Shown here piece by piece: positions 10,765 to 22,920 of a stretch of DNA of 64,000 nucleotides; the first letter of the stretch is position 1, and every line of letters begins with the position of its first letter. Both the position numbers and the translations under genes were made by a program. Origin of the DNA: Euborellia annulipes (Eukaryota > Arthropoda > Insecta > Dermaptera > Anisolabididae); contig JAKCPI010015033.1 in NCBI GenBank assembly GCA_023213315.1, forward strand, positions 124,001 through 188,000. Direction: 5' to 3'. The notes beneath the pieces are model-generated. The model was not told where the DNA came from. It saw nothing but the letters and a program-made list of their open reading frames with translations, and made no database searches.

Positions 10765-12227
10765 ATTTAAATTCCCATTTATTTTTATTTTATTTGTGTC
10801 TTTAATTGTTTCAAAGAAAACATATATGTCTCTCTCTCTCTCTCTCTCTCACGCAAACATTATCGCCTGTCTCTCCGCCTTCTCTCATAGGCCTAATGTT
10901 AATTTCCTATAGGGATTTGTATGTTAATTTCGATTCAAAAGGGGGTCCCCTTTGGAACTTTTTACGCATTTAAAAATTTTTTTTCCAATTCTTATGAAAT
11001 TTTGTATTTATTTACGATTCTATATTGTGTATAAAATTTCCAAATATGAGATTAAAATTTTGAAAAATAACCATAGTTTATTTGAAGCAGTCAACATTTA
11101 AAATGCAAGTTTGAAACTAAGGTGCTATGGGAAACTAAATATATCTCGACACAAAAAATCTGGTGTGACCAGCACGGTGCACAACTTTCTCTTACCGAAG
11201 GGTAAGAGAAAGTTGTGTGCTGTGCGCCAGTCACACCAGATTTTTCTATATCAATTATCTCACTCTCGGCTTGTGAGGACATTTTGGAATTTATTTACAT
11301 ATTATCTCGGGTGGACTTTTCACATGCTTGTTTGTCGCGGCCACCCAACCGATGCTTAACAGCAACAATCTTGGCGGCTGTCGTTCTTCTCCGACCTCTT
11401 GAGTTTTTATTATACTCTCGACCCAAAAAAACCTGGTGTGGCAGCACATCACACAACTTTCGATCTTTATTCCCTGATAGCTGTAATGTTATATCGAGAC
11501 CTTTATAGCAAGGAAAGTAAAAATATTATTCTTTCTTTCTCTCTATCTCTGATTATTTTTACCTTGATTGGTAAATATTCATTTTTAGAACGTTCCCATT
11601 TCAAATATAATTATTATTCATTAAAATATTTTAAAATCCGACTAAATAACGTGACGTGATACAGAAAAGGCAGGCAGGCAGGCAGGCACTCTCACTTGAA
11701 ATGCCAAAAATTTATGAATATTTTCTACTTAATTAACAAAAAAGAAAAGAAAACAAGAGATCCGTCAAAACACATTTAATATTAATTAAACATGTGATCT
11801 TTGTTGTTGCGCCCATTTATGTAACGCGTAGCCCTCTACGTGTTGCCTATCCATAGGCCTATAGGGCTAATAATATTTCAATTTCCAAGTTTTACATAAG
11901 CCATTTTACTTTTACTTCTTAAAATTTTAATATCAATGAAAGTGTATCTGCGTGTCTATAGCGTGTCTGCTACGATATGTAATAATCAGGGCTATATGCT
12001 ATAAAATTAACTCTTTTCATTTTAAAGGTTACTCAGATGGGAATATGCGCAGGCCAGCTGATGATGACGTTTCGGGGTCGGGGGTGGAGAAAACAGGTCG
12101 CAATCCAACGTTACACACAATTAAGGAAAACATTTTGCATACTCTACTTACAATTTTGCCTTGTGTATCCATCAACGGCCAAATTGATTGATTAATCTCA
12201 CTTGTTATTAAGAACATATACTGTATA
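10765..12227. other. Gene-free; R1 end, (CT)n and (GGCA)n
   Basis: (CT)n at 10829-10850, an R1 terminal portion with full hairpin at 11093-11245, another R1 trace at about 11420-11462, and (GGCA)n at 11669-11690. Near 12047, GCTGATGATGACGTTTCGG mixes hammerhead-like words in the wrong order. No gene supported. Confidence 0.5.
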
Positions 12228-12557
12228 TTTGAGCCGTTTATTTTGAAAGTGGCCTAAGTCCATTTCAACTTAAATTGAGATTATTAAAGAGTTTGCGTTT
12301 CTATGCAATTAAAAATATACTAATGAGTCATACTGCTTAAGAGTATCTAAAGGTATTAAATTGATAGTTAGGAACTATTAAAATAATGGCAATTACTAAG
12401 TGATTAATTTACCAACTTACTTACCTAGAATGGAGTTAGGCCACTTTCAAAATTAACAACCAGATTCGTTATAAAACTCGAAAGAGCCCAAGTACATTCA
12501 ACATAATTTAAGATGCTTCAAATCCAAAATATTTTTAACCAGTTTATTGATTCTCCA

Positions 12558-12840
12558 TTAGAAAGAATTCTTTGCCCTTTTAAAAATTGCATCTTCTAAT
12601 AATTTTATTGATGCAAAATCCATTCGTCTCATTTCAATTACAATTAAGTTATTACCTTTCCGACACCTGTTGATAATATTGTAATAATCTTGGGGGACAA
12701 AGAGCAAATTATTTTTTCTTAATGACATATCTATCACGCCAAAATCTTTATCATTTGGTAGAAACAAATATCCTGATATCAAAAATTTGTGATCTATGAT
12801 ATTTACATTATTTTCAACCGTTTGGACAATTTTTACCCCA
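12558..12840 (-). pseudogene. Transposon-encoded protein remnant
   Basis: About 90 codons are open. They include a segment reading GYLFLPNDKDFGVID, then basic residues, FVPQDYYNII, and VIEMRRMDF. I associate the LPNDRDFG-type motif with recurrent transposon-encoded proteins of invertebrates (possibly Sola-like), but I am not certain of the superfamily. No start and no DDE triad are visible. The surrounding inverted termini support a transposon origin. Confidence 0.4.
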
Positions 12841-13027
12841 TGGGGGATTTCTAAAATTTAATATTAAATTTTAAGACTTCGGGGACTATCCGGGGGCTTC
12901 GCCCCCCCCCTGATCTCCCTCAGCTGGCTCGGGAACGCCTGCGGCGGACCCTCGCCTTTTCTTCTTTTTTTTTATTTGTAACTTAGGCCATTTAAGACTT
13001 TAAACGATACTCGTTATTTGTAAATAT

Positions 13028-13259
13028 TAGGGTCCGACCGAAACAAAATTTTCAGCCGAAACCGAATATTCGGCCTCAACCTTAGTTTCGGCCGAAACCG
13101 AAACTTGTATTTCCTATAATAAATTTATACAATTTTACTTTTTTTTTTTTTTGAAATTTTTTCCCTTCACGTGAAAATCTTTTTACCTTTTTTTTAGGGA
13201 GACTAAATTTTTTCGAAACCATGATTTTTGGCCGAAACCGAATATTCGGTCGGTTCCTA
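13028..13259. mobile_element. Non-autonomous hAT element
   Basis: Inverted ends TAGGGTCCGACCGAA and TTCGGTCGGTTCCTA, with internal repeats of CCGAAACCGAATATTCGG type. Flanked by a perfect 8-bp duplication GTAAATAT (13020-13027, 13260-13267). Inserted in a SINE tail. Confidence 0.85.
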
Positions 13260-13475
13260 GTAAATATATCAATTGGGGGTCCAGACATTCTTATTTAAGC
13301 CATTTGGATAGCAAATAATCATCGGACTGTAAACGTAATAATTATTCAATTAATGCAAAAAACTGAGATTAACTAAATACCTTCATCACTGCCTTCGGAC
13401 ATTATCAATAATAAATATCTTGATTTAAGTATAAATGAACTTAGCCCACTTTCAAAAGAAAACGGCTCATATGTC

Positions 13476-14115
13476 CTTAATTGTTTGTAATGGTGGAATG
13501 TTTTTTGGACTCTGGGGCGTTCAATTCCATCAAAATCTCGACCTCGAATGCTATCAATACTTTCTCTTGATTTAGAGATAAGAGAAAGTAAAAATCTTTG
13601 GGTTATATCTCTGCCCTGGTTGCATGAGACGGCGCCATTTTTTCTTGATATGCTTTAATTGATTTATTTCCGGATATTGGAATTGTTTTCAAAAAGGAGG
13701 CATTCAGCAAATGGCTGCTTCATATTCAAATTAACTCTTTATCAAGCAATAGCATCATCATCATCATCATCGTTACGCTTTCATCAGAGAATGTGACGAA
13801 ACTAATCTGAATAAAAAAAAAAATCATTCATAGATGCTATCCAATTTGGATGAGATTTGATAAAGACAGAGATAAACGTCGAGTTGCTTCTTTATATAAT
13901 TACGGCATAAGCACATTCAAGTGAACGAAATATTTTCACTATTTAGGAATTCATTTAGTGCGCCTTTCAAAAATGGCAGAAATTTTATTATTTTTTAGTC
14001 GACGTCCGAATTTCGCCAGGAGGGTTTCGTCCCCCTTGCATTTTGCCTTTACTCTATAAGAACGCCCAATTTATGAAAAGAATGCACGACAAGCAAGGAA
14101 ACGGGAAGAAAATCG
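13476..14115. other. Gene-free; R1 end fragment
   Basis: About 13500-13590 is a minus-strand R1 terminus (CAAAATCTCGACCTCG, then CTTTCTC...GAGAAAG). (CAT)n lies near 13750. No gene seen. Confidence 0.45.
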
Positions 14116-14128
14116 GCTGCCAGGATAT

Positions 14129-14382
14129 TTTGTTTTAAACACTCACACTATTTTCTCATTCACACTCACACTCACATCCACAGAATCTTTTCGGCAACTT
14201 AGGCCATTTAAGACTTTGATGATAACCGTTATTTAATAATATATCTATTTGGGGTCCAGTTTTTTTTATCTTTTGGCATCCAAATGGCTTAAATAAAATC
14301 ATCGGACTTCCTGGTATCCGAACTCGCGACTCTTGGTATACAGTACAAGTCCAGCACCCTAGCCACTAGACCAAGCCCGAGA
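14129..14382 (-). mobile_element. tRNA-derived SINE, full-length
   Basis: On the minus strand it begins CTCGGGCTTGGTCTAGTGGC (pol III box A), has box B GCGAGTTCGGATACC, then the body (GTCCGATGATTTTATT, CCATTTGGATGCC), CTTAAATGGCCTAAGTTGCC and a (GTGTGA)-rich tail. A 13-bp duplication GCTGCCAGGATAT flanks it (14116-14128 and 14383-14395), showing retroposition. Confidence 0.8.
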
Positions 14383-14395
14383 GCTGCCAGGATAT

Positions 14396-15034
14396 CATTT
14401 TATAATACATATAACTCTGATGGTGGCTGAGAAAATCTACTCGCTGATGAATTTGTATATTCCAAAATATACTAACATTCTTACTTATCTAACGACTGAA
14501 GGCAGTGATAAGAATTTTTTAACACTTTTGTCCTGAAGATGGCTGACGTTTAGTCCTTGAAAAGTCGACAAGGAGAAAATAAAATAGAGGAGGGGGTCCA
14601 AATTGCGGTGGGTCAAATTCTGGCAGTACTGTAATCAGTATAAGGAGATGTGCAATGTAGGGATAGTATGAAACAACTTTCAGGGACCGCATTGATGGTT
14701 GAAGAAGCGGCAATTCAGTGACAGTTGTTTGAGTGGTGGTAATTTTTTCGATTTTCTACAATTGAAAACTTTTACAGGTATGCATTTTTAATTTACTGAA
14801 TAGTCTAAAACTTTGAATATATTACTCTCCATAAATAGTTGGGTTAAAGATACTCTAAGGTACCATAATCGATATAATTCCAAGCTCTCAACCGACTGTA
14901 GAATTTTTTATTAACCTCAAACCGACGCCATAGTGAAGGTCTAAATTCGGGCTACTAGGAAAAAAACAAAAGGACGTAAAGCCGTATTGCTCATTATATA
15001 TACAATTATCTGAATATAATAAATACAACTTGAG
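14396..15034. other. Gene-free; weak hammerhead-like trace
   Basis: At about 14527-14568, CCTGAAGATGGCTGACG is followed by TTGAAAAGTCGAC. This is a possible badly decayed relative of the ribozyme motif, without a clear helix II. Otherwise nothing recognised. Confidence 0.35.
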
Positions 15035-15290
15035 CAAGGGCGGATAAAGGGGGGGGTAAAGGGAGTAATTACCCCCCCCGAAATTTGAAAAAATATTTTT
15101 TCTAAAAAAATGTATTTTTAATGTAAAATTTTAAAAATTAATACTTAAAAATTTGATTTGTATTTATATTCTGGCAAACAAGTATAGAATGCGCCTTTAA
15201 ATTACCGAAATTAAGAAAAATGTGTTGTGCACTAGTCACACCAGATTACCCCCCTCCCTCCCCCGAGAAACACCTCTGGATCCGCCCTTG
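15035..15290. mobile_element. hAT-like MITE, complete
   Basis: Inverted ends CAAGGGCGGATAAAG and CTGGATCCGCCCTTG with a G-run just inside one end and C-runs near both. Flanks AACTTGAG and ATCTTGAG match at 7 of 8 bases. Same family as 1-142. Confidence 0.7.
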
Positions 15291-15599
15291 ATCTTGAGTT
15301 AAATATTTGTACATATTTTATTGTTTTATTCTAGTTTATTTTGGCCTAGCCCAAATTTAGACCACATCTCAAAAATTTGTGATTTTGAATATTTTTTAAG
15401 TGATAAAAAAAATAAAATTAAAGGTATTTTAAAGTTTTTAAATAGTGTATCGAAAGAAAACCTTGAATGTATTTATCATGGTTAGAGTTAATAATATTAT
15501 TTAACAAAAGTATAACACAAAAGTAAACAAAAATTGACCTTCTCCTTAATAACAAGTCTTTCTTTTGATTTCATCTCCTATCTGTATTACGGCCTTCCT
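15291..15599. other. No gene seen
   Basis: AT-rich sequence with no recognised repeat or coding signal. Confidence 0.4.
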
Positions 15600-16161
15600 C
15601 CACATTGTCTTGGCTTTATAGTGAGGGGAAATATTGAATTCATGTCAAAAATTCGAGTCCAAAAAAATGGTCCGCTAAATGGTCTGTCTGTCTGGGAACA
15701 AAATATCTTAAGAAAGAAAAGAGCTAGGAGTTCATACTTAGGACCGGCATCCCCCTGCCACATGACCCGAAGCTTCGAAGCTTTTGAACAAAATCGGCCT
15801 AAAAGTACTAGTACTTTATTGATGCACTTTTTCGATTTTCTCAAAATTCGCTCAAACCATTTTTTTTTAAATTCATAAACCAATTATTTTTTAGATGCTC
15901 TTTAAAATGTATATTCTCATTTTGCCAATGAAATCTTCTGAAGTACACTTTACTTTTGTACTTCATAGGAAAGATAGGAGGCCATGGTAACAAAATATAA
16001 ATATTTTCCCATACTTATAAATTTTACATCTTGAATTCTAATACAGTGTATAGATGGACACTAAATATATGTCGTCACAAAAAATCTGGTGTGAGAAGCA
16101 CAGAACACAACGGAAGGTAAGAGAATGTTGCGTGCTGTGCCACCAGTCACACCCGATTTTT
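15600..16161 (+). mobile_element. R1 copy with internal deletion
   Basis: Starts near TATTGAATTCATGTCAAAAA, lacks part of the GAGGTCCCCTGA region, continues through AAAGTACTAGTAC and ends in the hairpin 16079-16161. No ORF of its own. Confidence 0.65.
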
Positions 16162-17559
16162 ATAAATAATTCCTTTATTAAATTGCCAACTTCACAAAAC
16201 TTTCCTTATTATTTTTTTTAACGCCAAAGTTAAATGTGTTCTTGTATCGATGATTTGCTATCTATCGGATAAGTTTGCTAGTTGACTAGATGTGAAGCAA
16301 CCGGCCGGGCCTGAGCAATCTCGAGCAGCATATTTGTGTCTATCGTATTCTCTTTTTGTTTTGTAGTTTTTGCATTTTATCTTTTCCCATGTTAGAAGCA
16401 GGAAGAAAAATATTTTGTCTTCAGCTTATAATTGCCAACTGGAAACTTGAAAAACACCAAATACTTATTATTGATTGCTCCCATCCAATTTGCCTACTTA
16501 TTAGTGTAGTAATTAATATTTGCAAAATAATTAGGCTATTTGGTGGCCTTCTCAAAAACAAAAAAAAAAAAAATTATAAGGAAGTGGGTTTGGCAAAAAA
16601 AAATTATTTTTTTCAATTTTCTTGATCAACAACACAACATCCCCTGGCAACTCAAGTCGCAGATTAATAATTAATTGGAGCAAGTTCTCGCTTATGGAGT
16701 GAGTCTGTCTGTCTGCCTGTCCTTTTTCGAAAATCCCAAGGTGACTTTGTTCTTCCTTGTTCAATTTTTCCCTTTTTTTAAAATATTAACATCATAGTGT
16801 AGATGGAAATGAAATCAGTTCTTTTCCTTTCCTTCCTGACAAAATTTTCACTTTCTTTGGCACTGTTGTCAATTATTCAGCAGCAGCAGCGATTGGTGAC
16901 TCACACTCGAGACATTTTACCTCGATAAGCAAGCGTGAACCAAACAAAATCTTACAATTTCTTAATGAATAGCGAAAAAGAGATCAACAATTATTAGAAC
17001 AAGAATAACGTTTCGGTTCTAAACCTAGACATTCATATTGCATATTTTTGCTTTAACCTATTTGCACATTGCATGTGTGCCCGTCCACATGAAAAGGCAC
17101 CAGGTCAAAATTGAGTTTTTATGCTCTCTGAACAGAACACATCCTACTGAGCAAGGCGGCATTTTTAGAATTTGTTTATGAAAAACCTAGTCTTGTTTTT
17201 TTTTTCAAATTTTGGCTCTGCCAGAGAAGATTTGGTTCCTTGTAGGCTACATAGGAATATCTATTTTAAAATCTTGCCAAATTTGTCCCCGTCTTCTTTG
17301 CGCTCTATGCTCCCAAAAGAGGGAACAATAAATAAATAATTTATGCATGTAATTCTTCTCTTTTCTTTGAATACTTTCATTGGAAATTTTATTTACGACC
17401 TCATTGTTTTTGTGGGAAAATCAAATGATTATGTGTGTGGGGGGGGGGTGTGTGTGTGTGTGTGTGTGTTATTTGACACGATAAGGTATCTCAACAAATT
17501 CCAAAAACTTTTACTTAATTATTATTCTCTTAAAATTCTTCAAGTCACACCATAAAGTT
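16162..17559. other. No gene seen
   Basis: 16200-16330 shares GGATAAGTTTGCTAGTTGAC and GTGAAGCAACCGGCC with 30600-30645 (dispersed repeat). (GT)n follows a G-run at 17437-17469. About 17000-17025 (AACGTTTCGGTTC) is a trace of a hammerhead-type arm without the CTGANGA part. Remaining sequence is unassigned. Confidence 0.4.
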
Positions 17560-18140
17560 CTCTTGAAGTTTAGCTCAAATACCCCCCCGGGCATGCTTTT
17601 GAACAAAAGTGCCCAACAAGTAGTCGGCGGCGCCACAAGTGGAGATTTGAGCCTAGTCAACCAAAATAAATAAATAATTTTGTTTTAATGCAACTGAAAG
17701 GGAAAAGCTACACTTCCGACGGTTGCCTAAGCTCAGGGCTTCATTCTCGAGCAACTTGTAGCGCCGACTGTACTTTACTGATGAACACGTATACAGTCAG
17801 TTCCAATATTAAGCGCCACCCCTAGAGAATAGAGCCGTCAAGTTAGACAGCCAGAGCGCTTAGTTGGCGGGATTGTTGTGACGATTTGGAGTTTTTTTTT
17901 TTTTTTTTTTTCTCAAAATTCGCTCTAATGATTTAATTAAAATTCGCAATTCGTTTTTAGATGCTCTTTAAATTATTTATTCTCATTTGTCATCAAAATT
18001 GTTTGTACTTTATAAAAGAAATAGTTGATAAATATAAATATTCAGAAACTAAAGAGGCTCAAACGGTGTGACAAACACAGAACAAAACTTTCGATTAGCA
18101 AAAGTAGGAGAGAGTTGTGTGACCAGTCACACCAGGCAGG
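17560..18140 (+). mobile_element. R1 copy with GC-rich insertions
   Basis: Pieces of the R1 body (GCTTTTGAACAAAA, GTACTTTACTGATGAAC, TTAGATGCTCTTTAAA) are separated by about 150 bp. That insert has inverted ends AGTCGGCG.CGCCACAAG / CTACAAG...CGCCGACT (about 17620-17775). A further AAGCGCCACC-containing segment follows (17800-17890). The terminal hairpin is decayed (18063-18135). Confidence 0.5.
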
Positions 18141-18825
18141 TGTAATTGCATGTGCCTATGATGAGAGATTTTTTTTGTTCTTCAACCACGAAAACTTTCT
18201 GAACTGTGTGTCCAATCAACCGAAAAAAAGAAACGAACCGGGCGGGGGGGGGGGGGGCTTCAAAAGGATTATCCTTGAATTTGTTCAAAGGGAAGGAAAT
18301 GACAAAATGCTCCTGTAACTGTAACTAATGGAATTAAATTAAATTGGTGACCTTTAAAAGCAAAGGATTAGAGTTACATACACATGTTGCTTGATATTTA
18401 AAAAAACTGAATGAATGAAAGCTAAAATAAAATAAAATAATTCTGACTTTTTTTTCCTTTAATATAATAAATTTGATCTTTTCATAAAATTGTTAGTTTT
18501 TGTATAAAATAGAAAACAATCTGCAGGTCTCTCCCTTTTACTCGTTTTTTTTTTTTTTTTTTTTTTTGAGGTTTCAACATTTAAATTCATTTAGATTTAT
18601 ATAATAGCCTTTATTATTATTACATTATCATATTGAAATCTCTATCTAAATAATAAACAAGTTGAATTTTTATCTCAACTCGTAAGGATTTGCTTGATTT
18701 TAAAAGAAAGGCTCACTTCCATTCTGCTACTCTCTTGTCCAGTGACGCAGTCCCTCTGGGAGGGGGTGAGGTGTTAAATATGTCCCCCCCCCCATGCTTT
18801 AAAAATTTGGGTTTTCAATAAAATT
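18141..18825. other. No gene seen; homopolymers
   Basis: G-run at 18242-18257, T-run near 18545-18567, C-run at 18784-18793. The G/C runs resemble those just inside hAT MITE ends, but no TIR pair is clear. Confidence 0.4.
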
Positions 18826-19150
18826 TACTTTCTCTTACCTCTAATAGAGAAGTGATTTTCGCGACATGGTCTGTCTGTGAACAAAATATCTCAAGAACGA
18901 AAAGAGCTAGGAGATTGAAATTTTATATTTAAGTTAGGCACCCCCGTGGGACGTGACACGAAGCTTTTGAACAAAATCCGTCAAAGAGCACTAGTACTTC
19001 ACCGATGTACTTTTTCAGTATTTTTCGATTTTCTCAAAATTCGCTCCAACGATTTTGATTAAAATTCATAAATCAATTATTTATTAGATGCTCTTTAAAA
19101 TGTATATTCTCGTTTTGCTCTGAAAATTGTTTGAAGCACACTTTACCCCT
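18826..19150 (+). mobile_element. R1 copy, truncated
   Basis: Begins TTTACTTTCTCTTACC, then GATTTTCGCGACATGG, TTTTATATTTAAGTTAGGC and AGCACTAGTACTTCACC, stopping after GAAGCACACTTTACC at about 19150. Confidence 0.65.
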
Positions 19151-19167
19151 TTTTTTTTAATAAAAAA

Positions 19168-19432
19168 AAACATTCACACTTTTTTCTCATTCACACTCAC
19201 ACTCACACACACATTCACGCAGTCTTTTCGGCAACTCAGGCCAGGCCATTTAAGACTTTAGACGATAACCGTTGTAATTAATATACCTGGTATATATTGT
19301 GGGTTCAGGCATTTCTATTTAAGCCATCTGGTATCTAAATGGCTTAAATAAAATCACCGGACTGCCTGGGTCCGAACCCGCGACATTTGGTAAAGCAGGT
19401 AGGCACGCTACCTACTACGCCAAACTCGGGGG
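19168..19432 (-). mobile_element. tRNA-derived SINE (left of head-to-head pair)
   Basis: Minus-strand copy with box B GCGGGTTCGGACCCAGG, a head that reads GAGTTTGGCGTAGTAGGTAGC, body ACTTAAATGGCC-type sequence and the (GTGTGA)-rich tail at its left. Confidence 0.7.
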
Positions 19433-19460
19433 CGTTTTTCGGTTTATAAATTGACTTCTG

Positions 19461-19716
19461 CCCACGGGGCTTGGAGTAGTTGGTAGCGTGCCTACCTTCT
19501 ATACCGAACGTCGCGGGTTGGGACCCCAGGCAGTCCGATGATTTTATTTAAGGCATTTGGATACCAAATGACTTAAATAAAAATGCTTGGACCCCCAATT
19601 GATATATTAAACATACTGAGTATCGTTAAAAGTCTTAAATGGCCTCAGTTGCCGAAAATACTGTGTGAATGTGAGTGTGAATGAAAAACAGTGTGAATGT
19701 TTAAAAAAAAAAAAAA
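19461..19716 (+). mobile_element. tRNA-derived SINE (right of head-to-head pair)
   Basis: Starts GGGCTTGGAGTAGTTGGTAGC (box A) with box B GCGGGTTGGGACCCC, then AGTCCGATGATTTTATTT, CTTAAATGGCCTCAG and a GTGTGAATG tail followed by A-run. It faces the copy at 19168-19432 with about 28 bp between heads, so the pair forms a 550-bp imperfect palindrome. Confidence 0.7.
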
Positions 19717-20124
19717 AACAAATTGAATTCTTGAATTCTAATATATCGGTGGAAACTAAATATATCTCGACCCAAAAAAATCTGGTGCGACCAGTTACAC
19801 CAGATCTTTTTTAATTTCCATCTTATTGACTATAAAACTTATAAGAATTGAAGGTAAAATGCATAAGGATGTTCACAATGAATGAATGAAACATCGCGTA
19901 GTTGGGTTGTGGCCTCGAGAGAAAGAAAGAAAATTTAGGCGAGAGAGAGAGAGAGAGAGAGAGAGAATAATTTAATTTAAATAAGGCAATTTATTCAAGA
20001 AATCAGAGGAGGATATTTCGTAGATGTGTATTGTGTTTGTAATCTCACCTGTTCTCATCATCATCATCATCACCATAAGAGAGGAGAGCAAATTAAAGAG
20101 ATTTTACTCTTGATGCAACAACAA
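19717..20124. other. R1 end fragment and (GA)n
   Basis: 19735-19810 is an R1 terminus with a collapsed hairpin. (GA)n at 19941-19966 and (CAT)n at 20055-20072. No gene. Confidence 0.45.
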
Positions 20125-20712
20125 AAATCTGGTGGGACTGGTCGCACCACACACAACTTTGTACACACAAAGTTGTATACTGTGCTTCTCCCACCAGATT
20201 TTTTTGTGTCGAGGTATATTTAGCTACCTTTAGCACCTAAGTTCCAAACTTGACCACGCGATTTTCATGGATGGCGCTGAGCTACGAATGCTTCATCAGT
20301 AAAGTGTACTTCAAACGATTTTCACCAAAAATTTCATTGATATTCTTTTTAAAGAGCATCAAAAAAATAGTTGATTTATGAATTTTAATCAAAATCGTTG
20401 GAGTGAATTTTGAAAAAAATCGAAAAAAGCTGAAAAAGAACATCAGTAAAGTATTAGTACTCTTGGGATGATTTTGTTCAAAAGCTTCGTGTCACGTGCC
20501 AGGGGGGAGCCTAACTTAAATATAAAATTTCAACCTCCTAGCTCTTTTCGTTCTTGAGATATTTTGCTCACAGACAAACAGACAGACAGACCATGTCGCG
20601 AAAACCACTTTCTTGGATTCAGGGGACCTCAAAACGCGAAGATTCATCAAAATCTCGACACCGAATTTTTGACATGACTCCAATACTTTCTCTATATATT
20701 AGAGAAAGTAAC
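20125..20712 (-). mobile_element. R1 copy, nearly complete
   Basis: Hairpin 20122-20204, then body, CAGACAGACAGACCATG, CAAAATCTCGACACCG and the terminal ACTTTCTC...GAGAAAGTAA. The middle (CTTTCCTATGAAG region) is deleted. Confidence 0.65.
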
Positions 20713-21429
20713 AAAGAGATGATTTCTTCTTTTTCAAATGGGGTACTTGTCCCTTGCACTCTTATAACTCCGCCATTGCAAATTCAATAAGGAAGTTGAT
20801 ACGAGAAGTAGAAGAGATCCAACTTCCCGTTTTTTCAAGTTTATCTTGATTTTATTATTATTATTATGATTTTTTTGGAAGAACGTTAGTTGGTGTTAGC
20901 AAGGCCGGTGTGAAATATTTCGGGTGTAGCTAGGCAGGCTAGGTCTTTGACGTGACCATGGAATAGTTACTCTCTCCAGGCAGCCAGGTCATGTCACGCA
21001 TGCGGGTGTAACGCGCTAGCATTGACCAATGAATGCAATGACCACCACTAACCAACAGGTTAGCCAATCACTCGTTCCCCTTTTGTTCTTTTCAATTATT
21101 GCTTAATGACATGACACCCAAAAAAAAAGAGAGTGTGATACAAATTTACACCCACACCCCGGAGGGGTACGTACAGTATGTGACCTGGCCTTGGCCAACG
21201 CCCATTTCGCGTAATCTCCCTCCCTAGGGTAGTAAGGGCTTTCTTTCTGCATTTTGCTTTTTGCCTGGGTCTAGGCCAATTTCTATTCATTTGTCAAGAC
21301 CAACCATCCTCGGAGCGATCCTGCATATGAAATCACAATCGTCTATTGGTTTATTACTCTAACTCAATTGATAATAGGAAATGTTTTTACCAGCAGCGCT
21401 ACATATTAGAATAGAAGTTTCTTCTCGCT
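20713..21429. other. No gene seen
   Basis: Less AT-rich than the surroundings (20880-21260), no ORF with recognisable content and no repeat match in the window. Confidence 0.4.
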
Positions 21430-22147
21430 TTTACTTTCTCTTACCTCTATATATATATGTTAATATATATAGAGAGAGAAAGTATTGGATTCATGTCAAA
21501 AATTCGATGTCGAGATTTTGATGAATCTTCACGTTTTGAGGTCCCCTGAGTCCAAAAAAGTGGTTTTCGCGACATGGTCTGTCTGTGTGTGTGTGTGTGT
21601 CTGTGTGTGTTCAATTTTAAGCATGAAGGAATTGAGCTAGGAGGTTGAAATTTTATATCTAAGTTAAACACTCCCCGGGACCGGAAAAATAAGCTTTTAA
21701 TCAAAATCGGCCAAAGAGTACTAGTACTTTACTGATGTACTTTTTCAGTTTTTTTTTTTTTCCGATTTCCTCAAAATTTGCTTCAACGACTTTGATTAAA
21801 ATTCAAAAATAAATTATTTTTTTGATGCTCTTTCAAATGTATATTCGCATTTTGCCATTGGAATTGTGTGAAGCACACTTTACTCTTGTTCTGTACTTCA
21901 TAGAAACGATAGGAGAAATGGTTGCCATGGTAACAAAATATAAATATTTTTTTGTTTAATACACTAGCCGCGCCGCCCGCCTTCGCTCCCCTGGGCACTC
22001 AGCCCTCCTGCGGCGGACCCTCCTGCCTTGCCTTTTCTTAATTATGAAAAATAATTATCATTACTATGTTCCAATCTAGGGCTGAGTTGCCGAAAAGAAT
22101 GTGTGAGTGTGAATGAGAAAAAAGTGTGAGTGTTTAAAAAAAAAACC
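21430..22147 (+). mobile_element. R1 copy joined to RTE-like and SINE pieces
   Basis: R1 from TTTACTTTCTCTTACC (21430) to CATGGTAACAAAATATAAAT (about 21950). Next come the start of the GC-rich RTE-like element (CTAGCCGCGCCGCCC, 21964-22060) and a SINE tail (GAGTTGCCGAAAAGAATG, 22081-22140). The same R1/GC-element junction type occurs at 10270. Confidence 0.6.
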
Positions 22148-22920
22148 CTAGAGTCGATTGCATTCTTTTTTTTCACCTTCTCCCGCTGCAACATCCAAAT
22201 TTATATGCTTCGCTTCTCTCTATCTCTCTCAAAAAAAAAAGAGATTATATAAATATTTGAGATAATATAATAGTTTTTTTTTTCTCTCCATCTCTGATTT
22301 TAATTTAAAATCTTTCACAAGGTGAGAGTTAAATTAGATCTTTTTTTTTTGACAAGGTCACGAGCTCTTGGCTCCTCTCGTCTAATAAAAAGAGAATATC
22401 TTACTTAATTCGGCAGAGAAAAGAGTTGATGAACGGAGACGAGGGAATTGCCATAACGAATTGCAATTACTTTCAATTAAGAATAAAAATAAATTGGATT
22501 TCTTTAACGAGCCAGACATCATCCCCTCTCGCTCACTCACTTTCCAATACACTCAAATACAACAAAAGAAACATTTATTATTCACAAATTCTCTCTCAAA
22601 TAACTCTACTCGCCAAAATGAAATTTTTTTTCGAGCTCCGATGTAATTCCTTCAGATTCTTAAGTAAAATGACCTCCTTAATCCAAATATAACCTCCGTT
22701 TTGCCCCACCACGTACCGTTTTAGGGGGGAGCCCCCCTGCTTATTTCCACCCCTATTCGTTACACTTAGAGCCATGAATCAAATTTGGAGGGATGAAAAG
22801 GAATATTTTGGTCTTAATATTTCTTCAGAAGGTCTAGAGAAGAGAAAAGTTAGAAAACATGAACATTTGGATCCAAGGGGGTCCCTCAAATTGCAAAAAA
22901 ATTATTAAAAAGTATCGATA
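22148..22920. other. No gene seen
   Basis: Homopurine/homopyrimidine runs. Short open stretches (22426-22692) have no recognisable domain and biased low-complexity composition. Nothing else identified. Confidence 0.4.

Larger units (their letters stand above)
12228..13475. mobile_element. Decayed TIR DNA transposon with nested insertions
   Basis: TGAGCCGTTTATTTTGAAAG at 12230 is matched by its imperfect inverted copy CTTTCAAAAGAAAACGGCTC ending near 13469. An internal inverted copy (CCACTTTCAAAA) lies at about 12441. Inside are a minus-strand transposase-like ORF remnant, a GC-rich RTE-like fragment (about 12890-12960), and a minus-strand SINE (about 12978-13335) that is itself split by a hAT element. 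Confidence 0.5.

Noticed and set aside
12047..12080. Hammerhead from GCTGATGATGACGTTTCGG
   Set aside because: CTGATGA and the complement of GAAACGTC lie on the same strand and overlap, which cannot form the fold.
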